Source: Spongiactinospora sp. TRM90649 (GTDB lineage: Bacteria; Actinomycetota; Actinomycetes; Streptosporangiales; Streptosporangiaceae). From it: a stretch of 64,000 nucleotides of DNA. The position numbers and the translations under genes are program-made. The stretch spans positions 25,315 through 89,314 of the forward strand of contig NZ_JARLTC010000045.1 of NCBI RefSeq assembly GCF_029382225.1, read 5' to 3'. Below, piece after piece: positions 25,487 through 34,603 of the stretch (position 1 is the stretch's first letter; each line of letters opens with the position of its first letter). Under the pieces are notes generated by a model. It saw nothing but the letters and a program-made list of their open reading frames with translations. It had not been told where the DNA came from and did no database searches.

Positions 25487-26203
25487 ATGACCGACCCCGC
25501 GCCGCCCACGCCAGCCAGACCGTCCGCAGCGCCCGCGCTGTCCTGTCACGCGCTCGCCTGCGAGGCCGGTGGACGCGAGCTGTTCCGCGATCTCACCCTG
25601 GAGATCGCGGCGGGTGAGCGGATCGCGGTGGTCGGGCCGTCGGGCTCGGGCAAGACCACCTTGCTGACCACGCTGGCCGGGCTCGGCCCGCCGGTGTCCG
25701 GCCGGGTGCTCGTGGGCGGCGTGGCGCTGGCCGGGAACCCGTCGCTGCGCGCCCGGATCGCCCTGGTGTTCCAGTCCTACGGCCTGCTCACGCTGCTCAC
25801 GGCGGCCGAGAACGTCGAGGTGGCGCTGCGCGCGGCGGGCCGTACGGCCCGGCAGGCCGTGAGCGACGCCGCCGGTCCCCTGACCCGGCTGGGCCTGGCA
25901 CGGCACGCCGGTCACCTGATCGAGGAGCTGTCCGGCGGGCAGCAGCAACGCGTCGCGGTGGCCAGGGCGCTGGCCCTTGAACCGAGCGTGCTGCTGGCCG
26001 ACGAACCCACCGCCGAGCAGGACGCCGCGCACCGCGAGATCGTGCTCGGCGAGCTGCTCGCGGTCGCCGGGCGCGGCGGCGCGCTGGTGATCGCCACCCA
26101 CGACGCCGAGGTCGCCGCCCGCTGCGACCGCGTCGTGGAGCTGCGGACCGCGACCGCGAGGGCGGGCGGGGCGGGCGGCGTCGCGACGGCGGTGACCCGA
26201 TGA
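25487..26203 (+). CDS. ABC transporter ATP-binding protein, first of two
   Basis: This 238-residue ATPase has Walker A GPSGSGKT (50-57), Q-loop Gln96, signature LSGGQQ (148-153), Walker B VLLADE (168-173) and switch His204. The D-loop region reads TAEQDA rather than TSALDA, a small change near the dimer interface. It belongs to the MacB/LolD-like group that pairs with FtsX-type permeases. The gene overlaps the next ATPase by 4 bases, and a third overlap follows to the permease. Confidence 0.88.
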   Translation: MTDPAPPTPARPSAAPALSCHALACEAGGRELFRDLTLEIAAGERIAVVGPSGSGKTTLLTTLAGLGPPVSGRVLVGGVALAGNPSLRARIALVFQSYGLLTLLTAAENVEVALRAAGRTARQAVSDAAGPLTRLGLARHAGHLIEELSGGQQQRVAVARALALEPSVLLADEPTAEQDAAHREIVLGELLAVAGRGGALVIATHDAEVAARCDRVVELRTATARAGGAGGVATAVTR

Positions 26204-27015
26204 CCGCCGCCGTGCGCTGCGACGGAATCGTGCAGATCTACAAGACCAGCGAGCTGGAACTGGTCGCCCTGCGCGACGTGGACCTGGTCGTCGAGCGCGG
26301 GGAGACCGTGGCGCTGCTCGGCCCTTCAGGCGCGGGCAAGTCCACGCTGATGTGGCTGATGGCGGGCCTGCTGCGGCCCAGCGCGGGGCGGCTGCGGATC
26401 AACGGCGCCGAGGTGTCCCGGCTGTCGCCCGCCGCGCTGGACCGGATGCGGGCCACCGACATCGGCGTGGTGCTGCAGAACCCCGGCCGAAACCTGATCC
26501 CCTACGCCTCGGCCGCGCAGAACGTGGCCTTCGCCCAGCGGGCGGCCCGCCCCGACCGGCGGCGCGTCGGCGAACTGCTGGACCGCGTCGGCCTGGACGG
26601 CATGCGGCGGCGGCGCGCGGGCGAGATGTCCGGCGGCGAGCAGCAGCGCCTGGCGGTCGCGGTGGCCCTGGCCAACTCGCCGAGGCTACTGCTGGCCGAC
26701 GAGCCGACCAGCCAGCTCGACGACGCGTCCGGCCGGGCGGTGATCGAGCTGATCGGGCAGGCCGCCGCCGACGGCGGCACCACGGTCGTGGTGGTCACCC
26801 ACGACCAGTCGGTGAGCCGGGCGCTGGGCCGTACGGTGACCATCCGCGACGGCCGGGTCGGCGCCGAGGGCAGGGGCGGCGAGGACTTCGTGGTGATCGG
26901 CCGCGAGGGGGCGGTGCAGCTTCCCCCCGAGTTCCACGAGCTGCTGCCGCCGGGGAGCATGGCCAGGGTCGAGGCGCTGCCGGACGGCGTGGCGCTGCGC
27001 AGGGCCGACTCGTGA
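26200..27015 (+). CDS. ABC transporter ATP-binding protein with an AbrB-like C-terminal tail
   Basis: The 271-residue ATPase has Walker A GPSGAGKS (42-48 region), Q-loop Gln93, signature MSGGEQ (143-148), Walker B LLLADE (163-168) and His201. After the ATPase fold come about 40 extra residues (228-268): FVVIGREGAVQLPPEFHELL, then a short strand-rich end. Their pattern resembles a SpoVT/AbrB swapped-hairpin element (strand, G-x-V-Q-L-P, helix, strand). AbrB-like units dimerise, so this could help pair the two unlike ATPases. It overlaps both neighbours by 4 bases. Confidence 0.85.
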   Translation: MTAAVRCDGIVQIYKTSELELVALRDVDLVVERGETVALLGPSGAGKSTLMWLMAGLLRPSAGRLRINGAEVSRLSPAALDRMRATDIGVVLQNPGRNLIPYASAAQNVAFAQRAARPDRRRVGELLDRVGLDGMRRRRAGEMSGGEQQRLAVAVALANSPRLLLADEPTSQLDDASGRAVIELIGQAAADGGTTVVVVTHDQSVSRALGRTVTIRDGRVGAEGRGGEDFVVIGREGAVQLPPEFHELLPPGSMARVEALPDGVALRRADS

Positions 27016-30000
27016 GGGCCGCGAGCCTGGGGCTGACGCTGCGCGGCCTGTGGGAGCGCCGGGGCCTGTCGCTGGCCGTCCTCGTGGTGACCGTGGTGTC
27101 GGTGGCGACCGCGGCGGTCGGGCCGATCTTCACCGAGGCGGCGGGGACCGCCGTGGTCCGCGGCGTCCTCGCGGCGGCGTCCCCGGAGGGCAGGGGCTGG
27201 CGCGTCACCGCGAAGGAGGCCGACGTGGCCGGGGCGGCGGCACGGTTCGCGGCGGGTACGCCTTTCCTGCGTCCGCCGGTGAACGGCGCCGAACTGGTCA
27301 GCCCCGAGTTGCGATCGCTCCGGAACCATCCGCTGACCTGGCAGGACGGCGTGTGCGAGCACGTCGTCCTGGTGAAGGGCCGCTGCCCGGCCGAGGCGTA
27401 CGAGGTCATCGCGAGCGAGGCCGCCGGGTTCAAGGTCGGCAGGGTCGTCCGCGTGGCGGGGCTGTCCGAGCCGCCGCCCCCCGGCTCCGAACCGGAGGTC
27501 AGGCCCGCGCCCGCCAGGCTGCGCGTGGTCGGCGTCTACCGGCCGGGCGACGTGAACGATCCGTACTGGTTCGGCAGGAACATGTTCCCGCAGACCGCGG
27601 GCGCGGTGGAGAGCAACGGCGACCCGCTGTTCACCACGCAGGACACCCAGCGGTACGGGATGGCGAGCGTGCCGTGGGAGAACTGGTCCATCGTCGCCGT
27701 GGACCCCGGCCGGATCACCGCGGCCGACCTGCCCCGCCTCGTGGAGCTGACCGCCGCCGCGAAGGGCATCTCCGTCTCCGGAGCCGGGGTGATCACCCTC
27801 AGCCGCCTGCCGGACACCGTCGAGGAGCTGATCACCCAGACCGGCACCATGGGCGTCCCGGCCCTGCTGGTGATCGGGCAGCTCGTCGTGCTCGGCTGGC
27901 TGCTGCTGTACCTGACCGTCTCCGACCTGGTGGCCGCGCGCGGCCCGGAGATCGCGCTGGCCCGGCTGCGCGGCCACCGCAGGCTCCGGGTGTGGCGGTT
28001 CGCGCTGGGCGAGCCGATCCTGCTGCTGGCGGCGGCGCCGGCCGCCGGGCTGGCCTTGGGGACGCAGGTCTCCCGGATCATGGCCGCCGCGCTGCTGCCC
28101 TACCGGGCGCCGGTCGTCCTCCCGCCGTCCGCGCTGCTGGCGGGAGCGGCGGTGACGCTGGGCGGGCTGGTCGCCGCCGCGATCGCGGCGCGGAACATGG
28201 CCGTGCGGCCGGTGACCGAGGAGTGGCGGCGCACGCCGAGGCGGCGGGCGCGGGGCTGGGTCATCGACGCGATCGTGCTGTCACTGACCGCGCTCGGTCT
28301 GGTGGAGCTGCTGGCCGCCGGCATCATCACCGGGGCGTCCGGGCAGAGTTCGGGGGCGCTGGCCGTACCGGGGCTGCTGGCCGTGGCGGCGGCGCTGCTG
28401 GCGTGCCGGCTGCTGCCGTTGCTGGCCAGGGCCCTGTTCGGGGTGACCAGGCGGGCCGGGGGCATCGCGCCGTTCCTGGCGCTGCGGCAGATCGCCAGGG
28501 GCCCGGCCACCGTCGCGAGCGTCATCGTGCTGAGCGCCGCGTTCGGCATGGCCACGTTCGCGACCGCCGCGTGGGACGTCACCTCCGCCAACTTCGACCG
28601 TGTGGCCCGGGTGCACAACGGCGCGTACGGCGTGCTGGGCCTGCGCGTCTCGACCCTCGCCGAACTCCGCCAGGCGGTGGAGCTCGCCGACCCGGCCGGC
28701 CGGTACGCCGCCCCCGTGGTGGTCATGCCCGGCCCGCCGAAGATGATCGCGACGGATCCGGCGCGGTTCGCGCACGTCGCGATGTGGGACGCGGCCCGTC
28801 CGGGGGCGGCCGCGTCCCGGCTGACGGCGGGACTGGCCGATCCCGCCGCCGCGCCGCGCGTGATGATGCGCGGCGAGCGGATCAGGCTGCGGATCGACCC
28901 GATCACCATGGACAGGAAGCTGAAGGACGTGACGCCCAAGCTCTACGCTGACTTCCGGGTGCCCGGCTCGACCCAGCCCAAGAGCATCCCGCTCGGCCCG
29001 CTGACCGCCACCACGACGCTGGAGTGGGGCCTGCCCGGCGACTGCCGCACCGCGACGTGCGAGCTGCGCTCGCTGCGCGGCGACATCACCTATCAGACCT
29101 CGTCCGCCGCGGAGACCATGGTCTTCGTCAACGTCACGAAGATCGAGGTGCGGTCGGAGGGACGCTGGCGGGAGATCGACGCGGGGCTCACCGAACAGTC
29201 CCGCTGGACGGGCGACGCGAACGCCGACGACGAGGGCCTGACCATCACGATTCCGCCGTACGGCGGGGCCAACGTGATCCCCGCGGCCTTCCCCGCGAGG
29301 CTTCCCGCCCTGGTCAACGCCCCGATCGAGGCCAAGTTCGCGCCCGGCCTCGACCAGAACTTCGGCGCCGGGCACGAGGTGATCGGCGGTATCGCCGCGC
29401 TGCCCGGCCTGGACGAGGCGGGCGCGGTCGTGGACCTGGAACTGGCCGACCGGGTCTCGTACGGCTTCGCGCGGGAGGCGGACCCGCAGGTCTGGGTCGC
29501 CGCCGGACACGTGGAGGAGGTGCGCGCCGCGCTCAACGCGCAGGGCTACCCGGTGTCGCCGCCGCGCACGGTGGACGAGCTGGTGACCAGGTACACCACG
29601 CAGGGCCCCGGGCTGGCGCTGATGCTGATGCTCATGTCGGCGCTGGCCGCCGCCGCGCTCGCGCTCGGCCGTGCCGTCCTGGCCCTGTACGGCGCGGCGC
29701 GCCGCCGCGGCTACGAGCTGGCCGCCCTGGAGGCCACCGGGGCTCGGCTGGGCGCCCTGCGCACGTCCCTGCTGCTGGAACAGCTCATCGTGCTGGCCTC
29801 GGGGACCCTCGCGGGCGTCGCCGCCGGGCTCGCCGCGGCGCACGTGGCGCTGCCGCGCGTCCCGGAGTTCGCGCGCACGCCGGTGACCCCGGCGCTGCTG
29901 TACGAGCCGTCCCTTGCGCCGGTCGCGCTGATCGCCGGGGTGGGCCTGGTGGCCGCGTTCGCCGCCGCCGCGCTGACCGCGGAGGCGCTGCTGCGCGGCA

Positions 30001-30035
30001 TCCGCCCCGACCGTCTGAGGCAGGCCCAGTCCTGA
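27012..30035 (+). CDS. Very large FtsX-type ABC permease
   Basis: The 1007-residue membrane protein has an N-terminal helix (LSLAVLVVTVVSVATAAVGPI), a large extracellular region of about 220 residues, and a first FtsX core of several helices (about 275-520). A second extracellular region of about 300 residues and a final FtsX core (about 860-995) follow. With two FtsX cores in one chain it can form the whole membrane part, and two different ATPases are encoded just upstream. MacB-type systems move substrates by mechanotransmission. Antibiotic or lipid export is plausible; the substrate is unknown. Confidence 0.85.
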   Translation: MRAASLGLTLRGLWERRGLSLAVLVVTVVSVATAAVGPIFTEAAGTAVVRGVLAAASPEGRGWRVTAKEADVAGAAARFAAGTPFLRPPVNGAELVSPELRSLRNHPLTWQDGVCEHVVLVKGRCPAEAYEVIASEAAGFKVGRVVRVAGLSEPPPPGSEPEVRPAPARLRVVGVYRPGDVNDPYWFGRNMFPQTAGAVESNGDPLFTTQDTQRYGMASVPWENWSIVAVDPGRITAADLPRLVELTAAAKGISVSGAGVITLSRLPDTVEELITQTGTMGVPALLVIGQLVVLGWLLLYLTVSDLVAARGPEIALARLRGHRRLRVWRFALGEPILLLAAAPAAGLALGTQVSRIMAAALLPYRAPVVLPPSALLAGAAVTLGGLVAAAIAARNMAVRPVTEEWRRTPRRRARGWVIDAIVLSLTALGLVELLAAGIITGASGQSSGALAVPGLLAVAAALLACRLLPLLARALFGVTRRAGGIAPFLALRQIARGPATVASVIVLSAAFGMATFATAAWDVTSANFDRVARVHNGAYGVLGLRVSTLAELRQAVELADPAGRYAAPVVVMPGPPKMIATDPARFAHVAMWDAARPGAAASRLTAGLADPAAAPRVMMRGERIRLRIDPITMDRKLKDVTPKLYADFRVPGSTQPKSIPLGPLTATTTLEWGLPGDCRTATCELRSLRGDITYQTSSAAETMVFVNVTKIEVRSEGRWREIDAGLTEQSRWTGDANADDEGLTITIPPYGGANVIPAAFPARLPALVNAPIEAKFAPGLDQNFGAGHEVIGGIAALPGLDEAGAVVDLELADRVSYGFAREADPQVWVAAGHVEEVRAALNAQGYPVSPPRTVDELVTRYTTQGPGLALMLMLMSALAAAALALGRAVLALYGAARRRGYELAALEATGARLGALRTSLLLEQLIVLASGTLAGVAAGLAAAHVALPRVPEFARTPVTPALLYEPSLAPVALIAGVGLVAAFAAAALTAEALLRGIRPDRLRQAQS

Positions 30036-30037
30036 AT

Positions 30038-31795
30038 ATGTCGGTGGACGGCCTTATGGTCTTGCTCGTGGAGATCGCTGTGCAGGGCGCGCTGGACGAG
30101 CTGGGCACTCCGCTCGGCGAGGTGACCTTCGTGGTCTTCGACCTGGAGACGACCGGCGGCTCGCCCGCCGACCACTCGATCACCGAGATCGGCGCGGTCA
30201 AGGTGCGCGGCGGCCAGGTCGTCGGGGAGCTGGCCACGCTGGTCGATCCCGGCGGCCCCATTCCCCCTTTCATCTCCGTGCTGACCGGCATCACCGACAC
30301 GATGGTGGCGGCGGCGCCGAGGTTCGGCTCGGTGCTGCCGTCCTTCCTGGAGTTCGTCAAGGGCGCCACGCTGGTCGCCCACAACGCGCCTTTCGACATG
30401 GGGTTCATCAAGGCGGCCTGCGCGGCGCACGGCTACCCGCCGCCCGCCAACCCGGTGGTCGACACCGCCGACCTGGCCCGGCGGATGCTCACCCGCGACG
30501 AGGTGCCCAACTGCAAGCTGGCCACCCTCGCCCGGGTGTTCCGCAGCACCACCGAGCCGTGCCACCGGGCGCTGGCCGACGCCAGGGCCACCACCGACGT
30601 GCTGCACGCGCTGCTGGAGCGGGCGGGCTCCTTCGGCGTGCACACGCTGGAGGAGCTGAAGGGGTTCGTCCGCGCCCCCACGCCCGAGCAGCAGCGCAAA
30701 CGCCACCTGGCCGACTCGGTGCCCGCCTCCCCCGGCGTCTACGTGTTCGAGGACGACCGCGGCGAGGCGCTCTACATCGGCAAGAGCGGCAGCCTGCGCA
30801 CCCGCGTGCGCAGCTACTTCACCGCGAGCGAGACCAGACGGCGCATCCGCGAGATGATCGGCATCGCCGAGCGCGTCCGCACCATCGTCTGCGCCACCGG
30901 GCTGGAGGCCGAGGTCAGGGAGCTGCGGCTGATCGCCGCGGGCAAGCCGCGCTACAACCGCCGCTCGCGGTTTCCCGAGCGGGCGGTGTGGCTGAAGCTC
31001 ACCGACGAGCCGTTCCCGCGCCTGTCGATCGTCCGCGAGGTGCGGGCCGACGACGCCACCTACCTGGGGCCGTTCGGCAGCGGCCGTACCGCCGAGGACG
31101 CGCGCGGCGCGCTGCACGAGGCCATCCCGCTGCGGCACTGCACCGAGCGGCTCGGCCTGCGCCCGTCGCGGCCCGCCTGCGCGCTGGCCGAGATCGGGCG
31201 GTGCGGCGCGCCGTGCGAGGGCCGGGAGAGCCAGGCCGACTACGCGGTCCACGCCGAGGCCGTCCGCCGCGCCATGCGGCACGACGCCTCGCCGGTCTAC
31301 GCCGCCGTCCAGGCCAGGATGGAACGGCTGTCGGTCGAGCAGCGCTACGAGGAGGCCGCCGCCGACCGCGACCGCCTGGCCGCCTACATCCGGGCGTCGG
31401 CCCGGATGCAGCGCCTGACCTCGATAACCCGCCTGTCGCAGCTCGTCGCGGCCAGCCCCGCCTTCGGCGGCGGCTGGGACATCCACGTCATCCGCTACGG
31501 CAGGCTCGCCGCCGCCGGGGTGATGCCGCGCGGCGCGCACCCCACCCCGTTCGTGGACGCGCTGGTGGCCACCGCCGAGACCGTCGTCCCAGGTCCCGGC
31601 CCCACCCCGGCGGCCAGCGCGGAGGAGACCGAGTGCATCCTGCGCTGGCTGGAGTCCCCGGGAGTGCGCCTGGTCCAGGCCGACGACGGGTGGAGCATGC
31701 CGGCGCGCGGGGCCGGGCGGCTGCGCGCCCGCATCGAGCTGGCCTACCAGGCGTCGCGCAAGCACAACCCGAGGGAGGGCCGTCCGCTACGGTGA
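30038..31795 (+). CDS. DEDDh exonuclease fused to a UvrC-like GIY-YIG nuclease
   Basis: The 585-residue protein has an N-terminal DEDDh exonuclease like DNA polymerase III epsilon (Asp35, Glu37, Asp120, His176, Asp181). A GIY-YIG domain follows (about 229-310, GVYVF and ALYIGKS, ending KPRYN), with a UVR-like helical motif near residues 415-445. UvrC's second nuclease (RNase H-like) half is missing. Homologues such as M. tuberculosis Rv2191 occur in most actinobacteria next to trpD. A repair role is inferred. ATG 30038 has a weak ribosome site; ATG 30056 and GTG 30068 are alternatives. Confidence 0.88.
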   Translation: MSVDGLMVLLVEIAVQGALDELGTPLGEVTFVVFDLETTGGSPADHSITEIGAVKVRGGQVVGELATLVDPGGPIPPFISVLTGITDTMVAAAPRFGSVLPSFLEFVKGATLVAHNAPFDMGFIKAACAAHGYPPPANPVVDTADLARRMLTRDEVPNCKLATLARVFRSTTEPCHRALADARATTDVLHALLERAGSFGVHTLEELKGFVRAPTPEQQRKRHLADSVPASPGVYVFEDDRGEALYIGKSGSLRTRVRSYFTASETRRRIREMIGIAERVRTIVCATGLEAEVRELRLIAAGKPRYNRRSRFPERAVWLKLTDEPFPRLSIVREVRADDATYLGPFGSGRTAEDARGALHEAIPLRHCTERLGLRPSRPACALAEIGRCGAPCEGRESQADYAVHAEAVRRAMRHDASPVYAAVQARMERLSVEQRYEEAAADRDRLAAYIRASARMQRLTSITRLSQLVAASPAFGGGWDIHVIRYGRLAAAGVMPRGAHPTPFVDALVATAETVVPGPGPTPAASAEETECILRWLESPGVRLVQADDGWSMPARGAGRLRARIELAYQASRKHNPREGRPLR

Positions 31796-31847
31796 TCGGC
31801 CGTCACGATAGGGTTCGGGTGTTGCTAGGTCCCGGAAGGAGGGTCCC

Positions 31848-32135
31848 GTGGTCACCGCGATCGTCCACATCAAGGCCGAGGTCGACCGGATTCCCGAGGT
31901 CGCGCAGGAAATCGCGGAGATCGAGGGCGTGAGCGAGGTCTACTCCATCACCGGCGACTTCGACCTGCTCGCCATGGTCAGGGTGAGCGCTTACGACAAG
32001 GTCGCCGACCTCATCCCCGGCCGCCTGAACAAGGTCGCGGGGGTCCTGCACACCGAGACGCACCTGGCGTTCCGCACCTACTCGCGGCACGACGTCGAGG
32101 CCGCGTTCGCGATCGGCCTCGACGAGGGCGACTAG
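31848..32135 (+). CDS. Stand-alone Lrp/AsnC ligand-binding (RAM) domain protein
   Basis: This 95-residue protein has only the RAM domain of Lrp/AsnC regulators, with TGDFDLLAMVRV and HTETHLAFRTYS, and no DNA-binding part. Such proteins form oligomers that bind amino acids and may modulate full-length Lrp proteins. The GTG follows GGAAGGAGGG closely. It is common in actinobacteria near trpD, so sensing of an amino acid is plausible. Confidence 0.88.
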   Translation: MVTAIVHIKAEVDRIPEVAQEIAEIEGVSEVYSITGDFDLLAMVRVSAYDKVADLIPGRLNKVAGVLHTETHLAFRTYSRHDVEAAFAIGLDEGD

Positions 32136-32155
32136 CCGCCCCCGGCGGGTGCCGG

Positions 32156-33007
32156 TCAGCCGCGCCGCCGGGCGTCGCGGCGGATCGGGAGGCGGGCGCG
32201 CACCTCGAAGCCGCCGTCGGGGCCCGCTCCGGCCGTGAGGGTGCCGCCGAACAGGCGTACCCGTTCGCGCATTCCCAGCAGCCCGCCCCTGGGCACGACC
32301 TCGCCTGGCGCCGGGCGGCCATCGTCGCGCACCAGCAGGTCAAGGGCGCCGCTCCGCCAGCGCAGCGTGACGTCGGCGGCTCCGGCCCCGCCGTGGCGCA
32401 CGGCGTTGGCCAGGGCCTCCTGGACGATCCGGTAGGCCGACAGTTCGAACATGGGGCTGAGCGGGGGCGGCGTGCCGTCCTCGCTGAACCGCACGGCCAG
32501 GCCGTCCTCTCGCGTGCCGTCCAGCAGGCGGGGCAGGTCGGTCAGGCGCGGCTGCGGCTCGCGGGTGCCGGGATCGGCCTGGGCGGCCTCAAGCCCGCCG
32601 TGCGGGTGCGGGGGCGACACCATCCGCTGCAGGTCGGCGATGGCCTGCCGACCGGTCTCCTCGGCGACCCGCATGGTGGCCTTGGCCCGCGCCGGGTCAC
32701 GATCGACGATCACCCGGGCCGCGCCGACCGCGAGCGTCATCACCGAGACGGAATGCGCCACCACCTCGTGCAGCTCACCGGCGATCCTGGCGCGCTGCAC
32801 GGCGATGATCGCGGCGCGCGACTCCTCGCACGGCGCGGCGCGGCTGCGCCGTCCGCGCAGGACACGGCCCGCCTGCCACAGCATCGGCCACGAGCAGGCG
32901 GCCATGACGAACACCGCCGCCTGTGGCCACCAGGGCCAGGGCGAGGACCAGAGACCCTCCGAGAAGACGGGGGGCACGATGGCGACCGCGAGGTCGAGAC
33001 GCCGCAT
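32156..33007 (-). CDS. Orphan sensor histidine kinase with a shortened membrane part
   Basis: The 283-residue protein has only one or two short hydrophobic segments (residues 5-45). The HisKA_3 domain has His80 in GELHEVVAHSVSVM, and a HATPase domain carries NAVRHG, DDGRP and GGLLGMRERV. Usual relatives have four or more membrane helices, so the sensor region is reduced. No response regulator is adjacent; the nearest receiver-like gene (34190-34603) lacks a DNA-binding domain. It may lend phosphate to a distant partner or be decaying. Confidence 0.75.
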   Translation of the reverse strand: MRRLDLAVAIVPPVFSEGLWSSPWPWWPQAAVFVMAACSWPMLWQAGRVLRGRRSRAAPCEESRAAIIAVQRARIAGELHEVVAHSVSVMTLAVGAARVIVDRDPARAKATMRVAEETGRQAIADLQRMVSPPHPHGGLEAAQADPGTREPQPRLTDLPRLLDGTREDGLAVRFSEDGTPPPLSPMFELSAYRIVQEALANAVRHGGAGAADVTLRWRSGALDLLVRDDGRPAPGEVVPRGGLLGMRERVRLFGGTLTAGAGPDGGFEVRARLPIRRDARRRG

Positions 33008-33084
33008 GACAGGCAGCGTAGATCCACAGCGCGCGCGGGGCATCCACACTCAGGATGACCCCGCGCTCCCCCGACTTGCGGAGC

Positions 33085-34137
33085 CTACGCGCCGCTGCGG
33101 GCGCGGCTGACCTCGACCCAGCGGTCGAGCTTGGCCGCGGCGGCCCCGGAGTCGACGGCCTCGGCGGCGCGGGCGTAGGCGGCGGCCATGTCGGCCTCCA
33201 GGTCTTCGGCCGTGGTGGCGCCCGCGGCGGCCACGATGCCCGCGGCCGCGTTGAGCAGGACGGCGTCGCGCACCGGCCCCTGCTTGCCGCCGACGAGCTC
33301 ACGGACGGCCCTGGAGTTGAACTCGACGTCGCCGCCGCGCAGCGCGTCGGCGCCGGCCCGCGCGATGCCGAGCACCGCGGGGTCGAAGGTGGTCTGGACG
33401 GCCGTGCCGTTGCCGACCACCCAGACGGTGGAGGTGGTGGCGAGGGTCAGCTCGTCGAGGCCGTCGTCGCCGCGGAACACCAGGGCCGACACGCCGCGCT
33501 CGGCGAACACGCCCGCGACCACCGGCAGCATCCGCGCGTCGAACACGCCGATCGCCTGGCCCGCCGGGCGGGCGGGGTTGGTGAGCGGGCCGAGGAAGTT
33601 GAAGACCGTCGGCACGCCGATCTCCCGGCGCGGCGGACCGGCGAAGCGGTAGGCCGGGTGGAAGGCGGGCGCGAAGCAGAAGGCGATGCCGGCCTCAAGC
33701 GCGACGGCGGCGGTGTCGGCCGGGGAGAGCTCCAGCGAGATGCCCAGGTTCTCCAGCACGTCGGCCGCGCCGCACGAGGAGGACGCCGAACGGTTGCCGT
33801 GCTTGACCACGCACGCTCCCGCCGCGGCGGTGACGATGGCGGCCATGGTGGAGACGTTGACCGTGTGCGCGCGGTCGCCGCCGGTGCCGACGATGTCGAC
33901 CACCGGGCCCTCGACCCGCAGCGGCACCGCCATCTCCAGCATCACCCTGGCCAGGCCGGTGACCTCGGCGACCGTCTCGCCCTTGGCGCGCAACGCCACC
34001 GCGAACGCGGCGATCTGGGCGGGCGTGGCCGAGCCCGTCATGATCTCTTTCATCGCCCAGGCGGTCTCATCGGCGGAGAGGTGCTCGCCCGCGAGCAGGG
34101 CCGACAGCAGCGCGGGCCACGTGGTGCGCGCGTCCAT
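33085..34137 (-). CDS. trpD: Anthranilate phosphoribosyltransferase
   Basis: This 350-residue cytosolic enzyme joins anthranilate to phosphoribosyl pyrophosphate, the second step of tryptophan synthesis. The PRPP-binding glycine loop DIVGTGGD (81-88) and KHGNRSASSSCG (112-123) are intact. The FNFLGPLTNPARP motif follows in the middle. No other trp genes are close by. Its position opposite ctaE matches the actinobacterial arrangement seen around Rv2192c. Confidence 0.95.
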   Translation of the reverse strand: MDARTTWPALLSALLAGEHLSADETAWAMKEIMTGSATPAQIAAFAVALRAKGETVAEVTGLARVMLEMAVPLRVEGPVVDIVGTGGDRAHTVNVSTMAAIVTAAAGACVVKHGNRSASSSCGAADVLENLGISLELSPADTAAVALEAGIAFCFAPAFHPAYRFAGPPRREIGVPTVFNFLGPLTNPARPAGQAIGVFDARMLPVVAGVFAERGVSALVFRGDDGLDELTLATTSTVWVVGNGTAVQTTFDPAVLGIARAGADALRGGDVEFNSRAVRELVGGKQGPVRDAVLLNAAAGIVAAAGATTAEDLEADMAAAYARAAEAVDSGAAAAKLDRWVEVSRARSGA

Positions 34138-34189
34138 GAGAACTCCAGTCGTGAACCGGCCGGCGGCCGGGTGTTCGGCGGGCGGGTGT

Positions 34190-34603
34190 CTAGTGGGCGG
34201 TCTGCGGGACGGGCAGCGGGGCGGGGCCGCGCCGCCTGCGCATCAGGTCGGCGACGGCGTCGGCCAGCACGATCGGGTCGATCGGCTGGGACACGACCGC
34301 TTCGGCGCGCGACCAGTTGGCCAGCCAGCGGTCGTCGTGCCGGGCGATGATCAGGCAGATCGGCGGGCAGTCGTAGACCTCGTCCTTGGCCTGGCGGGCG
34401 ACGCCCATGCCACCGGCGGGGCGGGCCTCGCCGTCGAGGATGGCGACGTCGATCTCACCCGAGTCGAAGTACTGCAGCACCTTGGCCTGGGTGGCGCACT
34501 CGACGAATTCGACGGCGGGGACGTCGGCGGCGGGACGGCGGCCGACGGCCAGCCGTACCTTCTCTCTCGTGGCGGCGTCGTCGCTGTAGACGAGGACCTT
34601 CAT
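34190..34603 (-). CDS. Atypical receiver-domain protein lacking the conserved Lys
   Basis: The 137-residue protein has the receiver fold: acid pair in VLVYSDD near the start and a phospho-acceptor-like Asp in DVAILDGEA. The conserved switch Lys of the KP motif is replaced, reading VSQPIDP. No output domain follows. ATG 34603 is favoured over upstream TTG because the fold begins there. The protein is widely kept beside ctaE in actinobacteria, to my recollection, hinting at a regulatory link to respiration. Phosphorylation is doubtful. Confidence 0.7.
   Translation of the reverse strand: MKVLVYSDDAATREKVRLAVGRRPAADVPAVEFVECATQAKVLQYFDSGEIDVAILDGEARPAGGMGVARQAKDEVYDCPPICLIIARHDDRWLANWSRAEAVVSQPIDPIVLADAVADLMRRRRGPAPLPVPQTAH

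Noticed and set aside
23654..26101. Long leftward frame opposite the PH-domain and ABC genes
   Set aside because: Gln/Arg/His-rich antisense artefact with no recognisable domain.
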